From JAFAHS01 sp046728175 (GTDB lineage Bacteria > Desulfobacterota > Binatia > Binatales > Binataceae), in assembly GCA_046728175.1 (NCBI GenBank), contig JBKPEA010000080.1:15724-79723 (forward strand): a stretch of DNA of 64,000 nt. Direction: 5' to 3'. Shown piece by piece: positions 27,582 through 37,030 of this stretch. Below the pieces are notes generated by a model. The model searched no databases. It was not told where the DNA came from and saw only the letters and a list, made by a program, of their open reading frames with translations. Position numbers and translations under genes: made by a program. Positions within the stretch are counted from its first letter, which is position 1. The number at the start of each line of letters is the position of its first letter.

Positions 27582-27645
27582 CCAAAGAATTTGCAATATT
27601 GCCGGACGCTCGTCCCCGCGCGACTTGGTATCCCAAACACCAACT

Positions 27646-28398
27646 TTAACACGAGTCGAGATCGACCCTGATGCGCATTGTTTGGTGACCTCCGCCTGGC
27701 AACGGTCGAATGACGGTCAGATAGACTGAGTCTCCCGGCTTGAGAGCGCGCATAGCCTTTCGAAATTCGTTGACATCGCGGACCCTAGTGTCGTCCACGG
27801 CCAACACCAGGTCTCCGCCCATGCCGAGAGCGCCGGAGCGCTCGAGAAGTGGCAACACGAGCAGCTCCACGGGTCCAAGGAGCACGCCGCCGATTCCACC
27901 CGCGATGCCCAGCGCGGTCGCCGGAGTTTTGCCACGCAAGCCACTGTGCGCTGCCCCGCGGCCGGGATCAACACTGACCACCTCGAGCCCGTGCTCCTCC
28001 ATGCCGCGATAGCATTTGGTCGTGTATTCCAAGACCGCGCCCAAGCAGGGGGGCGAAAACGTGTCGTCTGCGTGCGGTCGAAAATCCCGCTGGTCTATGT
28101 CGACCGTATCTGATGGTTTGAATTGCCGCTGCTCGTTTGTGTTGGACGATTGCGGATTTGCCGCGCTCATCCCTGGCTGCGGTGCGAGTTCACCGGTCTT
28201 TGACCCCCCGCCTTGAGGCGCAAGTTCGAGCGCGGTCGACTCACCGGATTGAGAACTCAATCCATGAGAAGTAGCTGGTGCTTGCTGGGAGGCGACGAGC
28301 GGGGCTTCGCGGTCGATTGTGTCGCTGGCGTCGACTTCGCCGCCGGCAAGGGTGAAAGCCAGGGCCGAGCAACCCACGAGAAGAAACCGGCACCGCAT
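27646..28398 (-). CDS. Secreted PDZ-domain protein
   Basis: 250 residues. A signal peptide (RFLLVGCSALAFTLAGGEVDA) is followed by ~100 low-complexity Ser/Gln/Pro/Gly-rich residues. Residues ~140-250 form a PDZ domain: GLEVVSVDPGRGAAHSGLRG, then GGDLVLAVDDTRVRDVNEF and LKPGDSVYLTVIRP. A hydrophobic insert (GIAGGIGGVLLGPVELLVLP) splits the usual PDZ order and may be a membrane-inserting loop. No protease domain is present, so it is likely an envelope adaptor. It stands alone between tRNA-Ser and the amine oxidase gene. Confidence 0.75.
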   Translation of the reverse strand: MRCRFLLVGCSALAFTLAGGEVDASDTIDREAPLVASQQAPATSHGLSSQSGESTALELAPQGGGSKTGELAPQPGMSAANPQSSNTNEQRQFKPSDTVDIDQRDFRPHADDTFSPPCLGAVLEYTTKCYRGMEEHGLEVVSVDPGRGAAHSGLRGKTPATALGIAGGIGGVLLGPVELLVLPLLERSGALGMGGDLVLAVDDTRVRDVNEFRKAMRALKPGDSVYLTVIRPLPGGGHQTMRIRVDLDSC

Positions 28399-28535
28399 AC
28401 GGTTCTCCCGGAAAGCCTTGCTGCCGTAGACGGTATCACCGGCGCCTCACAATGTAAAAAAGAGAACTGCGCAACTCTCGCCCATTGCGAGAAACCGTCC
28501 CGCTTTGCGCGCTGACTCGATTGACGACGACGGCG

Positions 28536-30473
28536 TCAGCCGTGTGCCTTTGCACAGCAACTTGCGCTATTCGTCGATGGTGGAAGGTCGATTGCCGGAT
28601 TGCGATCGAAAAAGCCGCTCGGCATCAGTTTGAATCCTGTCTTGACGCACGGCTGGACCGGAAAGTCTTCGGTGCGCACGGTGTGATGTATTCCGAACAC
28701 GTGCCAAAGAACGATGTCGGTGTTCTCGACCGAGCGGTTCTGCGCTACATAGTCCGGAAGCCCGCCGCCCTTCGAGTGATTCATGTATTCGCCGGCCGGA
28801 TATCGCTCCTCCGGGTCATACGCGGTCACCCACACGTGGTTCTGCACGAACCCGGCGCGACGCCCCGAAAAACTATCCGCGCGGACTAACGGCGTCACCG
28901 TGTGCTTTGCTTCCAACTTGTATGCCGTCGGTTGTCCAACGTGGTTTTTGACGTTGGGATTGATGATCTTCCAGTAGCGCAGAGTCTCAGGATTGGTGCG
29001 GCGACACGCCTCCCGCTCCGTCTTCAGGAGCGTCGGCTCGTCGTAAAAGGCATTGCCATAGCGGTTGTGCGGGCCTTCGCTCTCCACGCGGGTGTTGTAT
29101 TCCAAGATGCTATTGGCGTCACCGTCGACGGCCATGTCCAGGCGGGCGCAGAAGATGTGCTGATGGATATGTCCCGCAACGCCGGGCGAGACCTCGGTTG
29201 CGTATTTTCCGGGTTTGCCCGGAATACAAGCGGCAGTGTTGATGATCCCAGTCGTCTTGATCTCGTGCTCGATTGTGCCATCAAGGTACAAATACCAGTA
29301 AAAGGCGTATTCGTAGTTCCCGACGGTCAATATGGTCGAGATGACTAAGCGTCGTGCACGGCGAACCTCGACGCGCCCGGTGCGGAAATCCGTATGCTTC
29401 CACAGGAGGCCCGCGTCCTCCTCGTGGATACAGACGGCGTTTTTTATCCTCATCACCGAGCCGTCCATCGTGTTCAGGTGCGCGTCCAGATACTCGATGG
29501 CGCCCAGACAGTCGCAGCCCAGGGTCAGGGAATTCGCAAGCTTGCCGGCACCGTACTCGCCGATGTCGAAGACGTGCTTACGGTAGTGACCGTTGTCGGG
29601 CGAACCGTAAGGAACCACCATTTCCACAATCGATGCCCGGTAGACGATCGGGCGGCCGTCATACCGGAGGTCGTGGAGCGTCACTCCCTCGCGGCCATTG
29701 AAGCCAACGACCAGCTGCCATTTGTCCCAGCGCAGCACACCCTCGGTGATTGAAAAGTTCACGCCTTCGGGCTGGACCACATCGATCGGCTTCAGCGCCT
29801 CGCGCTTGCTGGTCAGAAGCTGCGAGTCGTAGTTCACTTCATTCATCGGGACCGGTACGACCCCGTAGTCGTCGACGCGGATGACTTCCCAGCTGTTGAG
29901 ATCGACGACGGCGTTCAGCCCCTCGATCGGGTGCGCGTAAAAGTTCTCGTTCGCATAGAGGCGCAGCCACGCGAAGACATGACACAGATGCCGACCTTCT
30001 TCCTCCGGGACCTCGAAGCTTCCGGCAGTCCAGGGGTCGATACAGACCTTGCTCATATCGGTAACGCCGCGCCGCGCGCATCCCTCGACGAACCGCGGAT
30101 CCGTGCGCACGACCTCCTGGACCATCAGGAACTGCTCGATCTGGATCATGGGGCGCTGGTCGGGAAGTTCTTCGGAAGTGAGAATCCGCTCTTCATCGAG
30201 GGACACCCGCAAGCGGATCACGCCGATGCGGCCAACCGTGAAGATATTGGCGCGCGCGTGGCGCGGAAGTCTTTCATCGAGTTTCAGTGAGCGGACAGCG
30301 CCCTTCGGCGGCTCCAAGAGCTCGATTGTCTCAAAGCGGGTCTTGTCACCGAACAGCGGAGAGGCCTTGATGATGCTAACGACCTTTGAGATCTCCGGCG
30401 GAGTCAGCGGAGCCAGGGGATGCGGCCTCGTCACTTCGGCGCGAGAATCGGGTTCAACACTTTTCACGTTCAT
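28536..30473 (-). CDS. Copper-containing primary-amine oxidase
   Basis: 645 residues, the usual size. TVGNYEYAFYW contains the Asn-Tyr-Glu site whose Tyr becomes topaquinone. HIHQHIFCARLDMAVDG holds two copper-ligand His residues and WHVFGIHH the region of the third. The enzyme oxidises primary amines to aldehydes, H2O2 and ammonia. No signal peptide is visible, so it is probably cytoplasmic. The start has GGAGCGATCGA upstream. It precedes, in the same direction, no tightly linked gene; the leftward DLH/Rieske genes lie 180 bases upstream and might share its regulation. Confidence 0.92.
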   Translation of the reverse strand: MNVKSVEPDSRAEVTRPHPLAPLTPPEISKVVSIIKASPLFGDKTRFETIELLEPPKGAVRSLKLDERLPRHARANIFTVGRIGVIRLRVSLDEERILTSEELPDQRPMIQIEQFLMVQEVVRTDPRFVEGCARRGVTDMSKVCIDPWTAGSFEVPEEEGRHLCHVFAWLRLYANENFYAHPIEGLNAVVDLNSWEVIRVDDYGVVPVPMNEVNYDSQLLTSKREALKPIDVVQPEGVNFSITEGVLRWDKWQLVVGFNGREGVTLHDLRYDGRPIVYRASIVEMVVPYGSPDNGHYRKHVFDIGEYGAGKLANSLTLGCDCLGAIEYLDAHLNTMDGSVMRIKNAVCIHEEDAGLLWKHTDFRTGRVEVRRARRLVISTILTVGNYEYAFYWYLYLDGTIEHEIKTTGIINTAACIPGKPGKYATEVSPGVAGHIHQHIFCARLDMAVDGDANSILEYNTRVESEGPHNRYGNAFYDEPTLLKTEREACRRTNPETLRYWKIINPNVKNHVGQPTAYKLEAKHTVTPLVRADSFSGRRAGFVQNHVWVTAYDPEERYPAGEYMNHSKGGGLPDYVAQNRSVENTDIVLWHVFGIHHTVRTEDFPVQPCVKTGFKLMPSGFFDRNPAIDLPPSTNSASCCAKAHG

Positions 30474-30656
30474 TCGATCGCTCCTTGAGCCTCATTTTCG
30501 AAAGTAGATGCTTCGCGCATGGTGTGATCAGTGTTGATCACCGCCGCGGCTCAATCGAACCGCACCCAGAGCGCCGATATGTGGGAGATCTTGGTTGTCG
30601 CAATCGCAGTTCTGTGAGCCGGATTCGCTGACAATTTCACGAAGATCACGGACGTT

Positions 30657-31913
30657 TCAATGAGAATCGCCCGCGCGTCCTCTACCCTCGCTTTTCTTCC
30701 ACCACTGCTCCGCGCGCAGCGTATTCAGGGGCAGTTCCTCGTCAATTACTCGGTCGGCGGCTTCGGCGCCGGTCACCGGCAACTGCGTCGGGTCAAGCAA
30801 CCCGAGCTGTACCAGCACTGATGCCTGGTCCCAGTAGAGGTGCTCGCTGCACAGTTTGTCGCCACGGAACTGTACTATCGCGACCATTGGAATTCTGACC
30901 TCTTTTCCGGTCGGCTTGATCCCGGGCAGCAGCGTGTCGTTGTCAGCCTCGTGCTTGAAGCACGCGATGAATTCATCAACCAACCGGTCAGCGCCGATCG
31001 TGCGAGAGATGGGAATCATCTGTGAGCCCTGGTTCTGCGGGATGAAGTGGTACTTGTAGTAGCGATGCAATTCGCGCGCGCCAAAACCGCCGATCATGGT
31101 CGGGACATGATTCACGTAGGCGCGTGGCACCATGGTGCGAACTGTCGCATCGGCGTCACAGGTCACGAATTCGCCCTCCAGATGCTTCTCCCATAGAGCA
31201 TCAAGGTCGTAGCGCGGGCCAATCGCGCGGCGGAGAAGACTTATGGTCCGCGAATGCGCCAGCGACGCAGCGCTGCGATTAAAAGTCTTACTGCGACGGT
31301 CGTCGAAGGAGTGGCCGGCGCCGCGATAGACATACACTTCCGCATCGTCGTTTTCGGCCTGCGCCTGCTTGATCGCCGCACGCGCGGTGGCCGGAACGAA
31401 TTCGTCCTCTGATCCGAAATGAAGTGCGATCGGACAGCGGATCGATTTCGCCTCGCCGAGATGCTTCTCGATCCCGACCCCAGAGTAGGCCACCGCAGCA
31501 TCGACCGGCAGTCGCGCGGCGGTCAGAGATGCCAGCAACCCTCCCATGCCGAATCCGATGGCGCCCACCTTGCCTGAGCACGCACGATTTGCGCGCAATG
31601 CTTGCAGTGAGTCGCGGATATCCAGAATCGCCTGTTCGACATCGAAGCGATCCCGATAGGTGAGGGCAGTCTTCAAGTCCTCTTCCGGATGTCCAAGCTC
31701 AACACCCGGCCTGATATGCCAGAACACGTCGGGTGCTAATACCACGTAGCCCTCGTCGGCGTAGCTGTCGGCGAGATCTCGGATCTGCTGATTTAGACCG
31801 AAGATCTCGTGCAACAAAATCAATCCGGGGCCAGACCCGCAGGCGGGAATCGAAAGGTAGCCCTGGAAGGCGCTGTCGCCCGCGGCCGTGATGGAGATGG
31901 TTGCTCCGTTCAT
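30657..31913 (-). CDS. Dienelactone-hydrolase-like domain fused to NTF2/SnoaL-like domain
   Basis: 418 residues from ATG 31913, which has GGGAGGACGC just upstream. Residues ~1-225 are a dienelactone hydrolase fold: LILLHEIFGLN, Asp170 in GSEDEFVP and His201 in GAGHSF. The nucleophile elbow reads GFGMGG, so Gly122 (GGC) replaces the catalytic Cys (TGC) of GFCxGG. Residues ~235-400 resemble an NTF2/SnoaL-like alpha-beta cone (LWEKHLEGEFVTCDADATV, IPMVAIVQFRGDKLCSEHLY). The fusion and the missing Cys suggest a non-classical role. It follows the Rieske beta-subunit gene by 47 bases. Confidence 0.82.
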   Translation of the reverse strand: MNGATISITAAGDSAFQGYLSIPACGSGPGLILLHEIFGLNQQIRDLADSYADEGYVVLAPDVFWHIRPGVELGHPEEDLKTALTYRDRFDVEQAILDIRDSLQALRANRACSGKVGAIGFGMGGLLASLTAARLPVDAAVAYSGVGIEKHLGEAKSIRCPIALHFGSEDEFVPATARAAIKQAQAENDDAEVYVYRGAGHSFDDRRSKTFNRSAASLAHSRTISLLRRAIGPRYDLDALWEKHLEGEFVTCDADATVRTMVPRAYVNHVPTMIGGFGARELHRYYKYHFIPQNQGSQMIPISRTIGADRLVDEFIACFKHEADNDTLLPGIKPTGKEVRIPMVAIVQFRGDKLCSEHLYWDQASVLVQLGLLDPTQLPVTGAEAADRVIDEELPLNTLRAEQWWKKSEGRGRAGDSH

Positions 31914-31960
31914 GCGTCCTCCCGGGCCGCGCCGAGGCGCGACTAGCAGTGCGGATTCGG

Positions 31961-32443
31961 TCAAATCAGAAAAGTCAGGTTGTCGATCGGCTCGTCGTTG
32001 TTGACCAGCAGGACCTTCTTGGAAATCAATTTGAAGCTGCCGTTCTCCGGACGCAACCGATGAGTTGTGCGCCCGGCGAACAAGTCCTGCTTTCCGCGCC
32101 GCAACTCCGCGAGGAGAAAATTCGAATGCGTCACGATCTCGCCATCCCCGACTTCCTCAATTTCTATATTTGATATGAGACGGCGCATCCGCGACCGAGG
32201 TTCCTGCGCATGCGCGAACCCGCTCTTGAGCCGCGCGATTCGCAGTTGCAGGCGCACCCAGTCATCGTAGATCAGCGATACTTCGCGTGCAGGATCAAGG
32301 TCGTCGCGATTGCTGGGCACCCAATAGAGCGCGGGCTCACTCCACAACGCGAGCCACTCGTCAAAGCGGTGCTCATCCATGAGTTGCGCTTCACGGAACA
32401 GAAACAGTTCAACCCGCTGCCGATCGACCGGCATCGGCGTCAT
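31961..32443 (-). CDS. Ring-hydroxylating dioxygenase beta subunit
   Basis: 160 residues of the NTF2-like beta-subunit fold (FLFREAQLMDEHRFDEWLAL; RRLISNIEIEE; VTHSNFLLAELRRGKQDLFA). Its start overlaps the stop of the alpha-subunit gene (ATGA), so the two are translationally coupled. Together they would form the oxygenase component; ferredoxin and reductase genes are not in the window. Confidence 0.9.
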   Translation of the reverse strand: MTPMPVDRQRVELFLFREAQLMDEHRFDEWLALWSEPALYWVPSNRDDLDPAREVSLIYDDWVRLQLRIARLKSGFAHAQEPRSRMRRLISNIEIEEVGDGEIVTHSNFLLAELRRGKQDLFAGRTTHRLRPENGSFKLISKKVLLVNNDEPIDNLTFLI

Positions 32444-33795
32444 CCTCGCTTGATCGCCACCGCGCCGCCACCGCGCTTGCGCACGCTGCGCCCCGCGACC
32501 TTTCCCTGCATCATCACTTTCTTCCAGTGTCGCCAGATGCCGCGCTGGGTCGTCTCGTCCGACAAGTCGCCTAGGATCATGCCGTCTTCATGACGCTCGC
32601 GATGGAGCCCCCGCGATATCAGTTGCCACGGATCCAGCTCGACCGCGCATCCGTCCTGGACCCTTTCGAAGATCTCCGAGTCGTCGGGACCGCCGAAGCT
32701 GGCGGATCCAAAGAACGCTTCGTGCGAGCGGAGTCTGATCGCGTTGACGTCCGGCGTAAGCCACTTGAGCAGTGTCGGGTAGAGGCATACTTCGGTGCGG
32801 TCGACGCTCAGCGGCTGGAGGACCCGCATCTGGATGCCGATCAGAATCAAGTTGGGGAAAATGAAGGTATGGGTCCCGCCCTCGCGCAACATGTTGGCGG
32901 CTTTGTCCGCGCCGAATCGCTGCACAAGGTTGTTCAACCGCTTCTCTCCTTCGGGAGTAACCGCTTTCGCCTCGGGCGCAGGGTCGCCGTTGAGCGGGTC
33001 GTAGATTCGCATCCGGTAGTCGAGCATCACGTGCCCGTTGCCCAGATCTTTCGCGTGGCCGCGGAACGCCGCGAAGTTACGGTCGACACTCTGCTGCTCC
33101 GGCGTCGGCACACGCGTGATTTTGTCCATCAGCGCCTGTGCAAACGAAGCGTGCACGATGGACGGGTGGTACCCGTCCATCGAATTCTCGGCCGCCAGCT
33201 TCCAGTTGCCCTGGTACGAGTACTTGTGGATGCCGGAGACCACTTCCACTTCTTCGGCATTCGACATTCCGGCAAATAAATCGATTTCTTCCTTCGCCTT
33301 GCCGAGATGCTCGTCCAGCGCGATTCCAGCGGGGCTCAGGCTCGCAAAGATAAAACCGCGATGCTCCCCGACGCGCGGCACCTTCACCAGTCCCAAGTCC
33401 TCGCGTTTGAATCCCTCGCCGTAGCCATCCATCGACGGTACGCCGCTCAGGTCGCCATTAAGCAGGTAGGTCCAGCCGTGATACATGCATCGAAACGAAC
33501 GCGTGTTACCTTGTTCCCGCTGACATAGGGTGGCGCCGCGATGGCGGCAGCGGTTCAACAACAAGTGCACTTCCCCGTACTGGTCGCGAACCATGATCAC
33601 CGGTTGACGTCCGATTCGCTTGAGGCGAAAGTCGCCCGGGTTCGGGATTTCGCCCCGGTGCCCGACGTAGACCCATCCGCGATGGAAAATCTTGTCCATC
33701 TCTTCGGTGAAGATGGCGGGATTCGTGTACAGGCTGATATGCACGCGGTCTTCTTTGACCAGCGACTCGTAATCCAGACCATTTCGCGAAAGCAT
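32440..33795 (-). CDS. Rieske ring-hydroxylating dioxygenase alpha subunit
   Basis: 451 residues. The Rieske [2Fe-2S] motif is complete (NRCRHRGATLCQ ... SFRCMYHGWTY; CxH, 17 residues, CxxH). The catalytic part has NWKLAAENSMDGYHPSIVH with the mononuclear iron His pair, and the bridging Asp is plausible in this stretch. It resembles benzoate/anthranilate-type enzymes that add both atoms of O2 to an aromatic ring. AAGGAGATCGAGC precedes the ATG. It is the first gene of the alpha-beta-DLH operon and lies ~100 bases from the EthD gene stop. Confidence 0.92.
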   Translation of the reverse strand: MLSRNGLDYESLVKEDRVHISLYTNPAIFTEEMDKIFHRGWVYVGHRGEIPNPGDFRLKRIGRQPVIMVRDQYGEVHLLLNRCRHRGATLCQREQGNTRSFRCMYHGWTYLLNGDLSGVPSMDGYGEGFKREDLGLVKVPRVGEHRGFIFASLSPAGIALDEHLGKAKEEIDLFAGMSNAEEVEVVSGIHKYSYQGNWKLAAENSMDGYHPSIVHASFAQALMDKITRVPTPEQQSVDRNFAAFRGHAKDLGNGHVMLDYRMRIYDPLNGDPAPEAKAVTPEGEKRLNNLVQRFGADKAANMLREGGTHTFIFPNLILIGIQMRVLQPLSVDRTEVCLYPTLLKWLTPDVNAIRLRSHEAFFGSASFGGPDDSEIFERVQDGCAVELDPWQLISRGLHRERHEDGMILGDLSDETTQRGIWRHWKKVMMQGKVAGRSVRKRGGGAVAIKRG

Positions 33796-33896
33796 GCTCG
33801 ATCTCCTTATGCGGCAGCGAGCAATCGTCCGAGTGTAGTCCGACTAGGCCGTTGCGCCGGAACTGTCAAGCCGCTCGGCGAAGGCGGTTCGCCATT

Positions 33897-34676
33897 TTAG
33901 CGCCGGTCGATAACTACGCGTTCTTTCGCGATCCAGATCGAGGAATTTCTGAAATCTATAAAATTCGCTTCATCTTCGACCGCGAGCTCGCCGGCGCGTC
34001 TAGCCTCTGGCGTTCCAGCCGCCGCCGCCGATTCGGCACGATCGATCCAGGCTTCCGCATGGCCGGTGTAGGGCGCAATCGCGGTTCCACGCTCAGCTCG
34101 GAGTTGTTGCTCTATTGGATCCTCGAAACGGTGGACCTGAAAGTACTTCTTCAGATGAGAGCCTCCCGCGAGCCCCCGAATAATCGGCCCGTGGTTCGTT
34201 CGCCAGTAGAGCTGCGCCTGCTCCAGGGTCTGGTTGGACGGATGACGCAGCGGAAAGAAAATCTTCACCAGGCCGCTGCCGGGACGCGCAACTATATCTT
34301 CCGAAGGGTTGATCTGCGGATATTCATAAGCGAGCCAGAGCGGTGAATTCGGCAGGTCGATGAATGTCGCTTCGTCTTCGACGAGCTCTTTGGCGGCGGT
34401 CTGCCCGGCCGGGCTCGCAACACTCGTCGCTAACGCTTGGCGAGTTGTCCACCAGAGTTCCGCGACCCCGTCGTAAGGCGGTTCCATTCCGCCGCGCGCA
34501 CGAGCCATCTGCTCGTTCATCGGATCGTCCAGCGTGTGGTCCTGCACGTAGCGAAGAATGTTCAAGGCCGTGGCGTGTTTAGCGACCAGCGGTCCGTGTA
34601 CTTCGTGCCAGTACTTCTGGAACTGTTCACGCGACAATGACGGTTTGCGGCGCAGAACAAAAATCAGGCGAATCAT
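33897..34676 (-). CDS. Protein with two EthD domains
   Basis: 259 residues from ATG 34676 behind AGGAGGAAAGC. Two EthD-type ferredoxin-like repeats are visible: LIFVLRRKPSLSREQFQKYW with HEVHGPLV near the N-terminus and FPLRHPSNQTLEQAQLYWRT with NHGPIIRG in the second half. EthD proteins are small dimeric barrels, and tandem forms are pseudo-dimers; known members assist or catalyse steps of ether and polyketide breakdown. Transcribed in the same direction as the Rieske genes, so likely the same catabolic unit. Confidence 0.85.
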   Translation of the reverse strand: MIRLIFVLRRKPSLSREQFQKYWHEVHGPLVAKHATALNILRYVQDHTLDDPMNEQMARARGGMEPPYDGVAELWWTTRQALATSVASPAGQTAAKELVEDEATFIDLPNSPLWLAYEYPQINPSEDIVARPGSGLVKIFFPLRHPSNQTLEQAQLYWRTNHGPIIRGLAGGSHLKKYFQVHRFEDPIEQQLRAERGTAIAPYTGHAEAWIDRAESAAAAGTPEARRAGELAVEDEANFIDFRNSSIWIAKERVVIDRR

Positions 34677-35143
34677 GCTTTCCTCCTGCGATCGATGCTG
34701 CACTAGCAGCAAACGCCCCTCGCATCAAAGCCCGGTCCCCCGCAAGGAATCTGGCGTTCGAGCTAGTGAGTTGGTGGCGACCCGTCTCAAGCTATACTGC
34801 CTGGTCAAAAGACTTCCTTGATGGGTGGGATTCAATTCGTCGTTTGGAGTCAAAAAACGCCATTGCTCTGAATACAGCATCTGTACAAAGGCGAGGAAGA
34901 TCGACGTCTTTTCAGCACTGGCGGACCGCCTCGGCAAAAGGTCAGACTCAAGTGTCCACCGCGATACCTCACCGACCGTCTGATCGGTTCAACTCGATGC
35001 GCGACCCTTGATCAGTTCGGCCGACGCTGAGGGCTTTTCGCGAGTTTTACGATCGGTCCCGCACTCGTCTATCATTGCACAAGGCCGCGCCCGGGTGGGC
35101 GGCCTCCGCCAGGGCCGACGGAAACTATAGAGGAGTGCGAACA
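34677..35143. other. Divergent intergenic region
   Basis: About 470 bases between the leftward EthD/Rieske genes and the rightward VOC gene. It must hold both promoters, but I cannot mark boxes with confidence and see no repeat or conserved operator. Confidence 0.4.
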
Positions 35144-36229
35144 ATGCCAACCAGAGATTTTGAAGTGCGGCAGGTGCTCAAAGCTTATCGCAACGGGATC
35201 ATCTCGGAGGAACTATTCGCGCAGGAGATGGACGGGCTGTGCGGATCGGGAAATGAGAGTCCCGGACCCAAGGCCTCAAAGCGACCACCCGGACTTCTCG
35301 GAGTGACGGGAGATGCGGTCCTTGACGCACCAGACGGCCTCGCCAAGTTGATGCAGAAAAAGACGTACGACAGAAGCGCCGAGGATCTTGGCAATATCGT
35401 CGCCCTTGAACACGTCAATGTGACAGTTCCGGACCAAGCGAAGGCGGCGGTTTTCTACGTGAACGGGCTGGGGTTGACGCGCGACCCATATATGATGACC
35501 GGTCCGGCGAACATGTGGGTGAACGCGGGCCGGCAGCAATTCCATCTTCCCACCAGCAAACCCCAGGTATTGCGCGGCCACGTCGGGGTGGTGGTCTCCG
35601 ATTACGATGCATTGCCGCGGCGCCTCAGCCGGATAAGTGAGGTCCTCGGCGGGACTCGCTTCGCATTCCAAGAATGTGACGGCCACATCGAGGCGACCTG
35701 CCCATGGGGCAACCGGCTTCATTGCTTTGCTCCAGCCCAGCGCTTCGGTCCGATGGCGGTCGGTATCCCATACGTGGAGTTCGAGGTGCCTGTGGGAACG
35801 GCCGAGGGTATCGCCCGTTTTTATTCGCAGATTATGGGCGCGCAGGCAGCACGGCTGGAAGACGCGGGCGGACCTTTTGCCTGCGTGACTGCCGGGACAG
35901 GGCAGAACTTGTTCTTCCGCGAATCCGATAGGCCTACTCCCCCCTACGATAGGCATCACATTCAGATCTACATCAATGACTTCTCCGGCCCGCATCGCCG
36001 GCTAAGTGCGAAGGGACTGATCACCCAGGAGAGCGACCAGCACCAGTATCGATTCCAGGACATCGTCGATCCGGATAGTGGCAAGCCACTATTTACTATC
36101 GAGCACGAAGTTCGCAGCATGAAACATCCCCTCTACTTGCGGCCGCTGGTCAATCGCAATCCGTCTCAGAGCATCGTGGGTTATTCGCCGGGAGAAGATG
36201 CTCGAAACTGGGCGATGGTATCGAACTGA
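35144..36229 (+). CDS. VOC (glyoxalase/extradiol) protein with N-terminal DFxxxQLLRAYRxGIIS-type module
   Basis: 361 residues from ATG 35144, preceded by AGAGGAGTGC. Residues 1-30 (RDFEVRQVLKAYRNGIIS) are the module shared with the proteins at 801 and 37442. After a linker, residues ~85-330 form VOC repeats: EHVNVTVPDQAKAAVFYVNG and PYVEFEVPVGTAEGIARFYS open two barrels, and HHIQIYINDF and TIEHEV provide further metal-ligand-type positions. VOC proteins use a metal for isomerisation, ring cleavage or lyase chemistry; the substrate is unknown. Monocistronic, followed by a hairpin. Confidence 0.82.
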   Translation: MPTRDFEVRQVLKAYRNGIISEELFAQEMDGLCGSGNESPGPKASKRPPGLLGVTGDAVLDAPDGLAKLMQKKTYDRSAEDLGNIVALEHVNVTVPDQAKAAVFYVNGLGLTRDPYMMTGPANMWVNAGRQQFHLPTSKPQVLRGHVGVVVSDYDALPRRLSRISEVLGGTRFAFQECDGHIEATCPWGNRLHCFAPAQRFGPMAVGIPYVEFEVPVGTAEGIARFYSQIMGAQAARLEDAGGPFACVTAGTGQNLFFRESDRPTPPYDRHHIQIYINDFSGPHRRLSAKGLITQESDQHQYRFQDIVDPDSGKPLFTIEHEVRSMKHPLYLRPLVNRNPSQSIVGYSPGEDARNWAMVSN

Positions 36230-36238
36230 GGGCCCATA

Positions 36239-36256
36239 GAAGGGCTCGCGCCCTTC
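36239..36256 (+). terminator. Hairpin after the VOC gene
   Basis: GAAGGGC-TCGC-GCCCTTC is a perfect 7-bp stem ten bases after the stop codon. The following sequence lacks a T-run, so termination strength is uncertain. Confidence 0.55.
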
Positions 36257-36439
36257 AAGCCAGCAGGGCATCGGATCTCTGCCTGAGGGTTTCCGATTTG
36301 CCAATTTCGGCGCATTGGGGCTTCGCGCACAGGAGTGTGGAGAGAGACGGATCTGCCGTCTTCGAATTGGTTAATTTTCTCTTGTAGCGTCCAAAAGGGG
36401 ACCTTGCTTACCTCTATCGAGTAGAACGACAGGACCCGC

Positions 36440-37027
36440 GTGAACTGGGACAGCCTAGATTGGGCGGATATTTTCCGTCGACTGGTTCTCTTTGCGTTCA
36501 GGAGACGTCAGGGACGTGGAATAACCGGCTCGCTGGCCGATGCCGAGGACATCGCTGCGGAGGCGATTCGGCGCCTGTTGGACTCCGACTATGCCGGGTG
36601 GGATCCCAATCTCGAGCCCGATCTTCTACGACACTTGGGAAGCACAGTGAATGGACTCATCAGCAACGAGTCCCGGGCCGCCCGCTTGAAGATGGAGCGT
36701 TCGCTAAGCGATCCGTCAGTGTTCAGGTCCGCGGAAAGGAGCGCCGCCTCGGGCGACAAAATGGATGAGACCGATGAGTGCCAACGGGCACTCCGATTGC
36801 TCGAGGCACGCGTAGCGGGCGACGAATTGATGAAAGGGCTCTTGTCCCTGGAAAATGGGGGCGTTACTAAGCCGGCGATGCAGGCGACGCAGCTGAGGGT
36901 GTCGGTCGACGTGATTTACAAAGCACGGCGCCGATTGGCGCGGCATCGCGAGGCCGTCCGCCGGGAGCTTGAAGGCAAAGATTCATCGGCTAATGGAGTT
37001 GGTCGTACACAAAATTTGGTGCGCTGA
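36440..37027 (+). CDS. Sigma-70-like (ECF-type) factor
   Basis: 195 residues from a GTG start with AGGA upstream. Residues ~25-60 (LADAEDIAAEAIRRLLDSDY) resemble sigma region 2, where ExxE-type helices bind core RNA polymerase. Residues ~140-175 (VTKPAMQATQLRVSVDVIYK, then ARRRLARH) look like a region-4 helix-turn-helix. The typical DNA-melting motif is weak, so it could be a sigma-like regulator only. Its stop is three bases before the next ATG, so it is co-transcribed with the following ORF. Confidence 0.65.
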   Translation: MNWDSLDWADIFRRLVLFAFRRRQGRGITGSLADAEDIAAEAIRRLLDSDYAGWDPNLEPDLLRHLGSTVNGLISNESRAARLKMERSLSDPSVFRSAERSAASGDKMDETDECQRALRLLEARVAGDELMKGLLSLENGGVTKPAMQATQLRVSVDVIYKARRRLARHREAVRRELEGKDSSANGVGRTQNLVR

Positions 37028-37030
37028 TGA

